The translations under genes and the position numbers were made by a program. A stretch of DNA of 64,000 nt from Aporrectodea caliginosa (Eukaryota > Annelida > Clitellata > Crassiclitellata > Lumbricidae): assembly GCA_020284085.1 (NCBI GenBank), contig JACEVL010005070.1:321501-385500 (forward strand), read 5' to 3'. Shown here piece by piece: positions 44,161 to 55,074 of this stretch (the stretch's first letter is position 1; every line of letters begins with the position of its first letter). A model generated the notes under the pieces. It saw only the letters and a list, made by a program, of their open reading frames with translations. It was not told where the DNA came from and ran no database searches.

Positions 44161-45639
44161 GAACAGGTGGTTTTCCATCCTTCACATTTCACACCATGTG
44201 GATTGTAAATTTAAAATTTCAGCTTTGTATCGTTTAGCTTTCAGACTTTTAGATATCTCAGTTTGATATGAGGGTGTCTTCTTTGAAAAGTTGCTGACTG
44301 TGAGTTAAAATGAGATAGTTTAATGGACACATCATTTTTCAAAGTTACATGAACGAGAGAAACTCACAAATTTTAGACCCTGAAACGGAGGCGAACTGGG
44401 CAAACTTAAGACTGTAGCTTGTATGGTACCATTTAAGACGGATCGCTCCTCGAATTTACATGTTTTTAGCTGAAATAACCGAATGAATGAAAGCCTGTAC
44501 AGGTCTTCTATTAGTTTGGAAAGCTAAAGAGGAAGGGCTATGAGATTGGTAATGTTGCATCTTTTAGGTTGAGCAATGCTATTTTTCTTACTAAACCTCC
44601 AACTTGCGCCGTTTCAAGTGTTTCAAAAATGAATGTTTTAATCTATTTGCAGCTCGTTCTCTGCTTGTGCACAGAAGAGTGGCAGCGAAGCTGCCACTCT
44701 GTTACAGCGGCGGAGGCGGCGGGGCCTCCCCTAATCTTACCAGTATCCATGGGCATGGCCATCGTATACAAGCTAATCGGAACATGTCCAAGTCTTTTAA
44801 TTTTTGAGTTTATACTGCAAACAGAGTATCAAACTTGAAATTCTCTAAAGCTCAGAAAGAGGTCAACTGAGCGATGAGAACTGAGAGATGGGAAACCTGA
44901 AACATTCAACTCTGAAAGATGCGAGTGCTGAAGTTGCAAATTTAAAACCTATTGCAAAGGTTTCCATCTTTCCGTTTTCACAACTTTGCATTCGGATCTT
45001 TCAAAGTTGAATGTTTCAGGTTTCCCATCTCTCAGTTCTCATCGCTCATTTTGACCTCTTTCTGAGCTTTAGAAAATTTCAGAGTTTGATACTCTGTTTG
45101 CAGTATAAACTTCAAAATTGAAAGACATTGGACTAACGCTCAGCATGATGTCAACAGACGATGGCTGGGGAACACCATTGAAACTAGAGAGGATGCAGCA
45201 CTCGCTGCCACTCTTCTGTGCTGAAAGCAGGCTGAATGCAAAGCTGTGAATTTTGAAATACTTGAAAACTGCAACAGGTTTGGGGTTTGGCTGAAGCGTG
45301 CTCAACAAAAGATACTTCAAGACCAATGTCTTACACTCGTCCTCATTAACTTTCCCAGCTAACAGCAGCTACAGCCCGCAAACAGTCCGGCATTTCGACT
45401 AATATGCTATGCCATGGAGATTCAGAACTGATGTGACCGCCAATTAACGGTCTGCCCAGTTGCCGGGGTCTAAGAAATGTGAGAGTTTCGTTCATGCTGC
45501 TGTGGAAAAATGATGTGTCCGATTAAACTAGCTCATTTCTAACTCATTTTCAACAGACTCGTTCAGTTCAAACTGAGCTATCAAACTGATTGAAAGGCTA
45601 AAAGAAACTTCAAAAGCTTCAATACACAATGACTCGAAA

Positions 45640-46450
45640 TGTGAAGGATGGAAAACCACCTGTTCTTAAATTTACAAAGTTGCTGAAGATGCAAATAAGA
45701 AGATCTGAAATTTTTAAAATTGCAAAGGAAATCGATAAGATCTGGTACAAAGTTGCAAACGTGAAGATCTCAAATTTTAGATTTGCGCATAAGAAGTTCT
45801 GAAATTTCAAAGAGTTGCAAACGAGAAGATCTACAAACCAAGTTACAGAACTGATACGATCAGAAGTTTTAAAGTGGCAAAAGAAAAGTTCAGAGAAGGC
45901 ACAAAGTTGCTGGAATTGAAGATCAGAAATTACAAAGGTTGATAAACGATGAAGATACATTTTAAAGAGCAATCGATAAGATCAGAAACTTTAAAGAAAG
46001 CTAGAAAGTTCAGAAATTGAAACGTCTGAAGATCAGAAGAACACAAAGTACAAACGGGTCGAGAAGATCAGAAAGTAAAAGTGGCAAAAGAGAAATTCAG
46101 AAAGAAGTTAAATGAGAATCAAAGTTTTAAAGTTGGCAGGCTGAAGATAAAATTTAAAGAGGCCACAAAGAATTACAGAAAGTTTCAAGCTGAGAAGATC
46201 AGAAATTTTACTGATGCAAACAAGAAGTTGCAGAAAATGTTAAAGTTGCACAAGCTGCAGAGATCTGGTAATTTAAAGTTACAATATTCAGAAATTTTCA
46301 AGAGCAAACTGAAAGTTCTCAAGCTTTGCTGATGCCTACTTAAAGTTCAGAGGACACAAAGTCGCAAACGAGAAGATCCGAAATTTTAAAGTTGCAATGA
46401 AGAAGTTCAGAAATTTTAAAGTCGCAAACACAAAGTTCTCAAATTTTAAT
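45640..46450. repeat. Right-arm inner array, decayed copy
   Basis: The complement of the 43470-44160 array is recognisable (GCAAACGAGAAGATC, AAATTTTAAAGTTGC) but has many indels and lost periodicity, in contrast to the clean left array and the well-matched outer arms. Confidence 0.75.
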
Positions 46451-46699
46451 GATGCAGACAAGAAGTTTTGAAAACTCCGCTTGCTTTAAAAGCGAAAAGC
46501 CTACCGTGTGCTTTGCAATGTTGAATACCAATAGCTCTCTGTCGTCTTTCAAAGTTATATGTTGACTCAGCCTCCTCACGTCTAGAGAAAAAGCGAGCTC
46601 TGTATCTCTTTCTGCTTCTTCGCCACTCTCTGCCTCTCTGCTTCTTAGCCTCGTCGCCAACCTCTCTACAATTAGAAATGCCTAGTCTTCTAAAATGAG

Positions 46700-47960
46700 A
46701 GTCAACTCTGCTCCAGAATGTCTGAAAATTTTAAATTTGGAAAGCACGATGTCTGAAATTTAAAAGATGCAAACTTGAAGTACTGAAATTTTAAAGTTGC
46801 AAACCACACAATCTGAAATCTAGAGGTTTGAAAGCGAGAAGTTCTGAAATCTAAAGGATGGAAAACCACTAGTTCTGAAATTTTAAATTTGCAAACGAGA
46901 AGTTTTAAAATTAAAATTTTGAAAACCACCAGGTCTGAAATCTAAAAGATGCAAACCAGAATGTCTGAAATTTTAAAGTTGGAAAGCACATCGTCTGAAA
47001 TCTAAAAGATGCAAACCAGAATGTCTGAAAATTTTAAAGTTGCAAAGCACGACCTCTGAAATGTAAAAGATGCAAACTTGAAGTTCTGAAATTTTAAAGT
47101 TGCAAACCACACAATCTGAAATCTAGAGGTTTGAAAGCGAGAAGTTCTGAAATCTAAAGGATGGAAAACCACTAGTTCCGAAATTTTAAATTTGCAAGCG
47201 AGAAGTTTTGAAATTAAAATTTTGAAAACCACCAGGTCTGAAATCTAAAAGATGCAAACCAGAATGTCTGAAAATTAAAATTTTGAAAACCACCTGGTCT
47301 GAAACCTAAAAGATGCAAACCAGAATGTCTGAAATTTTAAAGTTGGAAAGCACATCGTCTGAAATCTAAAAGATGCAAACCAGAATGTCTGAAAATTTTA
47401 AAGTTGCAAAGCACGACGTCTGAAATGTAAAAGATGCAAACTTGAAGTTCTGAAATTTTAAAGCTGCAAACCACACAATCTGAAATCTAAAGGTTTGAAA
47501 ACGAGAAGTTCTGAAATCTAAATGATGGAAAACCACAAGTTCCGAAATTTTAAATTTGCAAACGAGAAGTTTTGAAATTAAAATTTTGAAAACCACCAAG
47601 TCTGAAATCTAAAAGATGCAAACCACACCATCTGAAATGTAAAGGTTTGAAAACCGCACGTTCCGAAATTTTAAAGTTGGAAACCACAACGTCCTAAAAT
47701 CTAAAAGATGCAAACTTGATGTTTTGAAAATTAAAATTTTGAAAACCATCACGTCTGAAATCTAAAAGATGCAAACCAGAATGTCTGAAATTTTAAAGTT
47801 GGAAAGCACGACGTCTGAAATGTAAAAGATGCAAACAAGAAGTTAAGAAATTTTAAAGTCGCAAACGATAAGATCAGAAATTTAAAGGATTGAAAACGAG
47901 AAGTTCTGAAATTTTAAATTTGCAAACGAGAAGTTCTGAAATGCAAAGGGTGGAAAATTA
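46700..47960. repeat. Right-arm outer array
   Basis: The inverted counterpart of 41940-43230 with the same higher-order units (for example AAAACCACTAGTTC at about 46862 and 47163). Confidence 0.85.
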
Positions 47961-48219
47961 CAAGTTCTGAAATTTTAAAACGACTCAGCCACCTCATGTC
48001 TAGAGAAACCCAAGTTGCTGACTTTAAATTTAAGATACTTGATAATTCTAGATAGCATAGTTTGAGACATACCTAAATGTAAAAGCACGTTTTGCAAAAG
48101 TGCTTAGTGAGCATAATAAATAAATGCTAAGAAGTGAAAAGAAAAGCTTGAGCGCACTATTTCCACCCTTTTTCTATAATTCAAGCTAAATACAAGGGCT
48201 TGTCAGTGTCTGTAAACTC

Positions 48220-48355
48220 ACTCGACATGAAAATGCATGTTACCCAAATGTGCTTCGTGTGCATAATAAATAATTGATGAGAAGTGAAAAAAAGGCTTGA
48301 GCTCTCTATTTCAAACCCGTTTTCTATAATTCCAGCTAAATGCATGGGCTTGTTG
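48220..48355. repeat. Degenerate extra copy of foldback terminus
   Basis: The order ATGTTACC, GTGTGCATAATAAAT, GAAGTGAAAA, GGCTTGAGC, TTTTCTATAATTC, GGGCTTGT repeats in direct orientation the terminal motifs of 48080-48205, with many changes. The right terminus is thus partly duplicated. Confidence 0.7.
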
Positions 48356-48359
48356 TATA

Positions 48360-48785
48360 AGAGTACCATACCATTGTGAAAACATACAGTGGTTTGGTGC
48401 CCTTGCGAAAATATACAGTGGTTGGGAGCCTTTGCTAAACTATACAGTGGTATGTTGACATTGTTAAAACATACAGTGGTATGGAACCCTTGTGAAAACA
48501 TACAGTGGTTCGGTGCCATTGCGAAACCATACTGCTGTACGGTGCCCTTGTGAAACCCTACAGCGCTACGGTGCCCTTGTGAAAACATACAGCGATACGG
48601 GTCCCTTGTGAAACCCTACATCGATACGGGTCCCTTGTGAAACCCTACAGCGATACGGGTCCCTTGTGAAACCCTACAGCGATACGGGTCCCTTGTGAAA
48701 ACCTACAGCGATACGGGTCCCTTGTGAAACCCTACAGCGCTACGGGTCCCTTGTGAAACCCTACAGCGCTACGGAGCCTTTGTGC
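48360..48785. repeat. 29-33 bp minisatellite
   Basis: The first part has 33-35 bp variable units (GTGAAAACATACAGTGGT...). The second part, from about 48570, has near-identical 29-bp units CGATACGGGTCCCTTGTGAA plus ACCCTACAG. Confidence 0.92.
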
Positions 48786-48929
48786 TAATTATATGCATGA
48801 CGTCATAGGTCACGTGGTTGACGTCGACCAATCAGGATCGACTGAGGTAGAACTGTCACTTGTATCACTACTCATCATACACTACAAGTGGTGAAGACGT
48901 CCTGACACATAAGCTTCTTCATCCACTAC

Positions 48930-48932
<3 letters not shown>

Positions 48933-48960
<28 letters not shown>

Positions 48961-49043
48961 TGTATGTATGTATGTATGTATATATATATGTATGTATGCA
49001 TGTATGTATGTATGTATGTGTGTATGTATGTATGTATGTATGT
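48933..49043. repeat. (ATGT)n microsatellite
   Basis: ATGT units with a few interruptions. Confidence 0.95.
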
Positions 49044-49294
49044 AAGGTAATCTTTTCCTTGAATTAACTAAAGTGCTGTAGTAGCTTCTAGTTCTCCAGA
49101 CGTAGACAGAATGATAGCTAGATTTTAGCGCTCGATCATTTCTTGTTCACTTAAAGGTCGCTATATTTAAAGAAACGAAACCTGATTTTCTGTTGTTAAA
49201 TCGCGAGAGCCAATGAGGAATCATACAAATTAGTTATCACAATCACATTTTACAATAGGAAACTATATTAAAAGACAATTCTCTTATTTAATTT

Positions 49295-49450
49295 CCCTCC
49301 TCTCTCTGTCTCTGTCTGTCTGTCTGTCTCTCTGTGTCTGTGTCTGTGTCTGTGTCTCTGTTTCCCTCTCTCTGCCTCTGTCTCTGTCTGTCTGTCTGTC
49401 TCTCTATGTGTTTGTCTGTCTGTTTGTCTGTCTGTCTGTCTCTCTCCCCC
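49295..49450. repeat. (TCTG)n-type microsatellite in P450 intron
   Basis: Imperfect CTGT repeats begin some 25 bp after the P450 exon 8 donor (minus strand). Confidence 0.92.
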
Positions 49451-49476
49451 GATTGCAGATGTATTATATTTCTTAC

Positions 49477-49555
49477 CCCAGCTGGAATGTGAAATCCACA
49501 CACTTCAATATCTTTTGCTATTCTACGACTTGTTGCAAACGTAATAGGGTATAAC
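49477..49555 (-). CDS. Mitochondrial-clan P450, exon 8
   Basis: Acceptor GTGTACAG|G at 49555; donor GGG|GTAAGA at 49476-49475. It completes the Arg of ExxR (residue 437, codon split across the intron) and encodes residues 438-463, [20 protein letters not shown] and then FHIPAG, the strand after the K helix in mitochondrial P450s. Phase is exact with exon 7. The next exon, which should carry the PERF/W meander and the haem-Cys loop, is not in the 49 kb that follow on this strand as far as I can see. Confidence 0.9.
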
Positions 49556-49559
49556 CTGT

Positions 49560-50610
49560 ACACAAACAATTTAATTTCTTTTCCTGAAGAACACGTCTTG
49601 AGGCTTTGAGATTTTAAACTATAGAGCGATAAGTAAATTAATAAGTCAATATTTACAAATCAATGATTCACTTGTTGAATTGAAATCAAAACGAAAACTA
49701 AGGTATACCGTGGCAGACAGATTTATCTTCTCCAGTAAAAACCTTAAGCAGTTATTTTTATCAGCAACTATGCTGCAATTGCATGAAACAATTATTTGAA
49801 TATTCGCCATCCTTCTATGTTCTGGAGTTGGCAGGAATCGTCTTGCTTTGGTTAAGGGCAATGGTTCCTCGTGGTGTTGACGAGTGATTGTCGCAGAAGG
49901 GGAAAAAGGTGTCCCACGGGTCCAAATATGACGTAGGCGTATACCTAAAAAAATGCTGTAGAGATAATTATAGCCTATTGGTCACAGCGCCAGCGTGGCT
50001 GACAGCGGCGAGTCTGGCGAGCGTTAAACGCAACCGGAAGTGCATGTTGCACGCGTCGTAGTTAGAGATGACACCAATAGGGCGAGGAAACGCCCAATTA
50101 TTCTCAATGGATGGACAGTCGGTCAGCTGATACACAAGGATCAGTTAATTGGTGGGTTGCATCCCGTAGAGGTTCGAGGGACTAATGACAGCATCCAGAA
50201 TGCGAAGGGTCTGACGGAAACTGTGTTCGTGGAGGAACTGCATTATAAATGACGTACCTATAACGATGTGCCGCAGGAAGCGAAGGACCGCCCGAGAAAC
50301 GTGTACTGCAGGAGTATGGCAATGTTTTGTCGGTTAAAGATGGAAACGCTGGAAGGATGACGGTGTGCGAGAACCGGATCGAAATGGGCGGACAGACAAT
50401 TATAAGCCATGAGACAGCAACCATTACCTTAAATATAGAGCCGCTGTTGATGCCTCTTTGAAATCTCTTAACTTTCAGAGGTTGTTGTTCAGGAGGATTT
50501 CAGTGGTAGTTGAATATAGTTGAGGAGCAAGCAGCTAAATTCAACTATCACTTAGTCAATACTTGTCTTAGTTGCTAATAATGTCTTTGTTGGATTCTTC
50601 TTGAATTTAC
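49560..50610 (-). other. P450 intron 7
   Basis: No other gene is supported. A segment at about 50040-50430 holds open frames of uncertain, possibly retroelement, origin (KRPIILNGWTVGQLIHKDQL). Confidence 0.5.
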
Positions 50611-50777
50611 CTGAAAGTTTCTCGGAGGCATGCCTTGACGTACTGCATGCTTTGAAGTTTCTCTGGCGTTATTTCCTCCTTATCTGGCATTAAGTCGGCT
50701 GTTTCACGGTAGAGGGCCGCCTGTGCAGAGGGACTTTTCGACAGACAGAAGAGCGTCCAGAGAAGTCCATTGGACGT
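50611..50777 (-). CDS. Mitochondrial-clan P450, exon 7
   Basis: Acceptor CATGCAG|ACG at 50777; donor TTCAG|GTAAAT at 50610. It encodes residues 382-436. It opens with TSNGLLWTLFCLS, the second half of the oxygen-binding I helix, and ends in the K helix KACLRETF; Glu434 and Arg437 form the invariant ExxR, with the Arg split by the intron (phase 2). Confidence 0.93.
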
Positions 50778-50844
50778 CTGCATGAAGATAATTATGCATG
50801 CACACAAAACATTTCTTATAAACTGTCACGAACTGGCATTGGAT

Positions 50845-50997
50845 CTTAAGCCCAGTGGCGTAAATCATGGGGGGGACAGAGGGGGACAGTCCCCCCAAAG
50901 TTTTGACTTAAGCCCTGCTGTCCCCCCCAAAATCCGGTCCTCGTAGGTACTCTGTCCCCCCCAAAGTTATGTATAGATTTTCGCCTCTGCTTAAGCC
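50845..50997. mobile_element. hAT-type MITE (element 50853-50989) in P450 intron
   Basis: A perfect 8-bp duplication CTTAAGCC (50845-50852 and 50990-50997) flanks a 137-bp element with ends CAGTGGCGTAAATC and, inverted, CAGAGGCGAAAATC. The interior has GGGGGG/CCCCCC runs. Confidence 0.88.
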
Positions 50998-51524
50998 CAT
51001 GACTTTGAATTTATGCCCCATTCATTCTCAACATATTGTAATTGGTTTGATGGTTTTGAAAAGAAAGGAATGTCATTCAGTTCTTCCAAGCCTCTTCCTA
51101 GTCATTTTTAACTCAAGACCTATACATAGTATCAAACTTTAGAAAAGCAGTAATAGGTTAAGTCTTTGTCAGATCTAACCCTACTTCAACCAGCATCTTG
51201 CTAGCCGAGTATTATTACTATAGCCTATAGCCTATCGAACCTCCCCATTTCTGTATTCCCCATTTCCGTTTACTCTTGGACCTCCTCAAAGTTAAGCAAA
51301 TTACAAAACAAGTCATAGACGTGTCTCATCTACCTATTGAATCTCGACTGAACTTCCTAACGGATAACAATTGTAGACTGTCGTTTAACTTCAAAACAAA
51401 CATCATTTGATGCTTTGTGCATTAGGGTAACGGCGCTACAAAAGTCTCCTTAGATCGAGGTGAGATCTTATTTCACCATTAGAGCCTACTATATACGGTG
51501 TGAACTGTTGAGAGGAGACTTAAC

Positions 51525-51683
51525 CGTTTCGACGGCTCCCATCATCAGATCAACGCAGTTCGAGTTGGCTTCTTCTGGAGTTAGATTCGTCTGCGACAGA
51601 AGGTAGGTCAGAAACTCAGACCTCTCCTCCTTTTCGCCCTCAACCAAGCCTTGTTTCGCCTGTTTCTCTAAGGCAGCCACTTT
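51525..51683 (-). CDS. Mitochondrial-clan P450, exon 6
   Basis: Acceptor ATTACAG|AAA at 51683; donor ACG|GTTAAG at 51524-51523; 53 codons, phase 0 both sides. It encodes residues 329-381, from the H helix region (EFLTYLLSQTNLTPEEAN) into the I helix, VDLMMGAVET. With exon 7 this gives MGAVETTSN, matching the (A/G)Gx(D/E)T(T/S) proton-delivery motif, with Glu before the Thr. Confidence 0.92.
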
Positions 51684-51749
51684 CTGTAATATCATCAACC
51701 AGTCTATTATAGGTAATGACAGTGCATGGTGGCGATGCTGTTCTGGTGT

Positions 51750-52110
<361 letters not shown>

Positions 52111-52609
52111 AATAGCGGTTGTAGTTACTAATTGCTGGGCCCCGAATAAGCGGTTAGTCTCTTAATTGGCACTTGCAAATAGGCGCTTAAGAGTGCGCCA
52201 GTATAGTCGTGGGCTGTTTATGTCTGACTGTGACCAATAGCTAATCGGGGCAGATGGTTCACCGGAAGTGGTGTGCTGTGGGACATGCGGTAAGGAATTA
52301 GGTTGATCGAATGTTTAACAGTCTCGTCAGAGTTATGAGGTTCGAGGCACAGCTGTCAAAGGACAGAGAACGAGGGCGGATAGATGTCTCTCGACGGACT
52401 GAGATAGATATAATTTAAAATTGTGCACAGTTGACTTTTGTTATGTTTTTCCTTGATGTAACGAAGTTGCCCGTTTCCTTGAATAAAATCTCGAAACGTG
52501 AAAAAAGTATAGTCTGTTCAAGAAACGAAAAATCTTCACAGTGATGACGATGATACCGTTTGTCATATTATGGCCATGAAACTCATTATTAATATAATAT
52601 AGGCCTACC

Positions 52610-53235
52610 TATTTATAAATTTGTCAATAACTTGCTGCCTGATTCATTTTCAAACTATTTTACGAAGGTAGTAGAGATGCATGGTCATTGTACAAGATCT
52701 TCTTCTGGTGGTTTATATGTCATATATGCACGCACTAATTATCGTAGATTTTCAATTTGTTGTAGTGGTCCAAAAATTTGGAATGCAGTACCGATGAGTA
52801 TTCGGAATGCACCCACATACACCCAATTTAAGAAGCTGTGGAATAGTTACTTGAAGGATTAACCATACTTCATTTAACACTGTTTCATCGAATTGTTTAG
52901 ATATTGATTTTCTTAGTAAATTGCAATGTTATTATTTAGTTAAGAACATTATTGAGTTGAACCTTTCTTTCTTACATATTGATTTTCTTAGTAAATTGCA
53001 ATGTTATTATTTAGTTAAGAACATTATTGAGTTGAACCTTTCTTTCTTTCAACTGACTAACCAGCCATAAATGATTATTGTTAAAAGGGGTGACCCTAAT
53101 TAAGCGGGGCTTGTGCCCCTTTTGGGTCTTCCCTGTTCCCTAGCCAATGCACTGATATGTAATAGTCAAGTTATAATTGTTGTTAATTGTTATATGCATT
53201 GTGCTTCTGGAAATAAAAAGTTGTCAGTTGTCAGT
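52610..53235 (+). mobile_element. LINE C-terminal fragment with duplicated 3' UTR segment
   Basis: The plus strand encodes NYRRFSICCSGPKIWNAVPM followed by a LWNSYLKD end, the terminal block of a LINE ORF2. The 3' UTR has a near-perfect 75-bp tandem duplication (52901-52975, 52976-53050). An AATAAA near 53212 and a GTTGTCA repeat end it. It lies inside P450 intron 5, opposite strand. Confidence 0.75.
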
Positions 53236-53570
53236 TACCTTCGTTCGCCAGAAACAAAGATTTTTACATCCTCGCAATAAGAAAAATGATTACAATTTAC
53301 AACAATTGCGTGTAGGCCTATGCTTTGTTTCACTTTGCATATTTTCTGTCTGCGTATAGGCCTACGTGAACTGAGTAGGCGCCGTAGCCTAGGCCTATGT
53401 AGCAGCGCTCGGTCATCCGCAGTTGACAGTGCGTGTAAAGCGTTAAGCGTCCTATAGAAGTCGCTTGCTATTGACGATGCTATCGCTTTGGTCGTAAGTA
53501 CAATTACAATTACAATAGAAATGCTTTGAATGCAGTGTATCTGTAGTCGAGCAGAGTAGCCACTGCCTAC

Positions 53571-53791
53571 CTTGTCGACGAATGTCTGTCCTATCTGTAG
53601 GACTCGGTCTGCGTATCCTTCGTAGATCTTCCAGGTCTTCGTCGGATGGATCTTATAGAGTGGAACGTTGTACATCAGTGGCTGCATGTACTTGAAGAAC
53701 CCGACGAGGTTCTCGATGAAGTCCTGCGCCTGCTTCGGCGGAGGATCGTTGAAGCAACCGATCCTCTCCTCGAACAACATCGTTCCTATGG
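53571..53791 (-). CDS. Mitochondrial-clan P450, exon 5
   Basis: Acceptor GCGTAG|CC at 53791; donor AAG|GTAGGC at 53570-53569. It completes Ser255 and encodes residues 256-328. With exon 4 it gives WALESIGTMLFEERIGCF, a signature stretch of mitochondrial P450s, followed by helices F and G with a basic KIHPTKTWKIYEG region. In this clan the area contributes to adrenodoxin or membrane contact; specific contacts are inferred. Confidence 0.93.
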
Positions 53792-54067
53792 CTACGCATA
53801 CACACACACACATGTATAGGCTACACATAGGCGCAATTCTTAGGGGGTACGAGGGGTCTACGCACCCTCCACTTTTGGACTGGAAGGTACCATACCCCGC
53901 GCTTTGCATATTCAGCAGAAATAATAAATAAATTATTGCCATGGAGGAAGGCCATCATTTAATGAGTCCTTATACAAACATAGGCTTACATGCTGTACGT
54001 TGACTCTGGCTGTTGAGAATTAAATTAATGCCTTGCATGGTTCCATATGTAAGTGGTATTTATATGG

Positions 54068-54112
54068 ACCCAGTGCCGGCGCCAGGATATCAGGTTTGGG
54101 GGGCTAAAGCTC
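54068..54112. repeat. Left end of hAT MITE, truncated
   Basis: CAGTGCCGGCGCCAGGATAT followed by GGGGGG matches the left end of the MITE at 1776-1949. No right end is present. Confidence 0.6.
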
Positions 54113-54249
54113 CGAAACCTTCCATTTTGTCCCCTTTTCCTTGTGATTTAAAATACTACAAGGTTACAAAGACTGATAACTTTGCAAAAACGGGTGATTC
54201 GTATAGTGGCTGGTACTACTTATGGATCTCATACCAACCCTCTATTTGT

Positions 54250-54600
54250 TAACTTTAAAGTATTAAAATTAGAGCAGCTCAGGCTGTACCAAATCGGTGA
54301 ATGTATGCACAAGTACAACCGAGGCCTACTACCTCCAGTGTACAATTAAGGGATTCTTTAATCTTGCCTCAGAGGTTCACTCCCACTTAACAAGAAACTC
54401 CGTAAATTATAGAAGTGTCTTTGCTCAATCTAACACTCGTCAGTTCTCAATAAAATCTATTGGTGCCACTACCTGGAATAAAATTCCTCAAGAAATCAGA
54501 AAATCTCCCTCACTTACACTGTTTAAGAATAAGAGCTCTTCGCACTTATTTAGTTGAAGGTGATTATTATAGCCTACTATCACACGTACATCTTATTACA
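54250..54600 (+). pseudogene. LINE C-terminal RT fragment
   Basis: Plus-strand frames encode NTRQFSIKSIGATTWNKIPQ and a preceding R.GLLPPVYN-like block, the C-terminus of a LINE ORF2. It lies inside P450 intron 4, opposite strand. Confidence 0.65.
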
Positions 54601-54722
54601 GCCAGCTTCAAATTACCAAGGGTTTCCATTAGTCATAAATCATAATGATGACGACGACGATGATGACGACAAATGTGACGATGATGATGGTTGGTGGGGG
54701 TGACAGTGATTGTGATATTTAC

Positions 54723-54913
54723 ATTCGAGCGCCCATTTGAAGATCTCGTGTTCCAGCTTGGGAACTGCTCCGTTGTCCTGTCTCTTGCTGTGGATGTGCT
54801 GTACGAAGTCCGTCGCTGTTTCATCCATTGGTCCGACGTGTTTGAGGACCTCGAATGGTCTGAGGGTCTTTTTGCTCAGAATAGTTCGATGACGATACCA
54901 CTCTTCGCCTTGT
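54723..54913 (-). CDS. Mitochondrial-clan P450, exon 4
   Basis: Acceptor TTGACCAG|A at 54913 (chosen over a second AG at about 54909 because only this one keeps the frame); donor GAAT|GTAAAT at 54722-54721. It encodes residues 192-254: QGEEWYRHRTILSKKTLRP (the C helix, whose W and R contact haem propionates), then the D helix and EIFKWALE. Confidence 0.93.
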
Positions 54914-55074
54914 CTGGTCAACAATTCCAACCAGCAGAATTTATGAAACCAACATTCAGAAAGTAACACTATACTATAGAGTATAGACCATGGATGACAT
55001 TCATTGCGATGTCCTATGAGCCCAAGATGACTGCTGTTTATGTTTCTAGTTCAGTTTGAAAGATTACTAGAGCA

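Larger units (their letters stand above)
41681..48219. mobile_element. Giant palindrome / foldback-like element
   Basis: The sequence from GAGTTTACAGACACTGACAA (41681) reappears inverted ending at 48219. Matching continues inward: AAAGGGTGGAAATAGTGCGC (left about 41731), a shared roughly 73-codon segment (left 43254-43470, right 46440-46660) nearly identical on both arms, and AACATTCAACTC near 44905 against its complement near 45010. The centre is near 44950, arms about 3.2 kb, loop tens of bp. Arms are made of roughly 30-bp and higher-order repeats. This matches foldback (FB/TU-type) transposon architecture; an assembly fold-back artefact must be excluded. Confidence 0.85.

Noticed and set aside
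48570..48785. Regular 29-bp repeats reminiscent of a CRISPR array
   Set aside because: Units are directly adjacent with no unique spacers, and the context is animal. It is a minisatellite.
53235..53942. The whole 235-codon minus ORF as one protein
   Set aside because: Only 53571-53791 matches P450; the rest is intron read through, as the splice sites and family alignment show.
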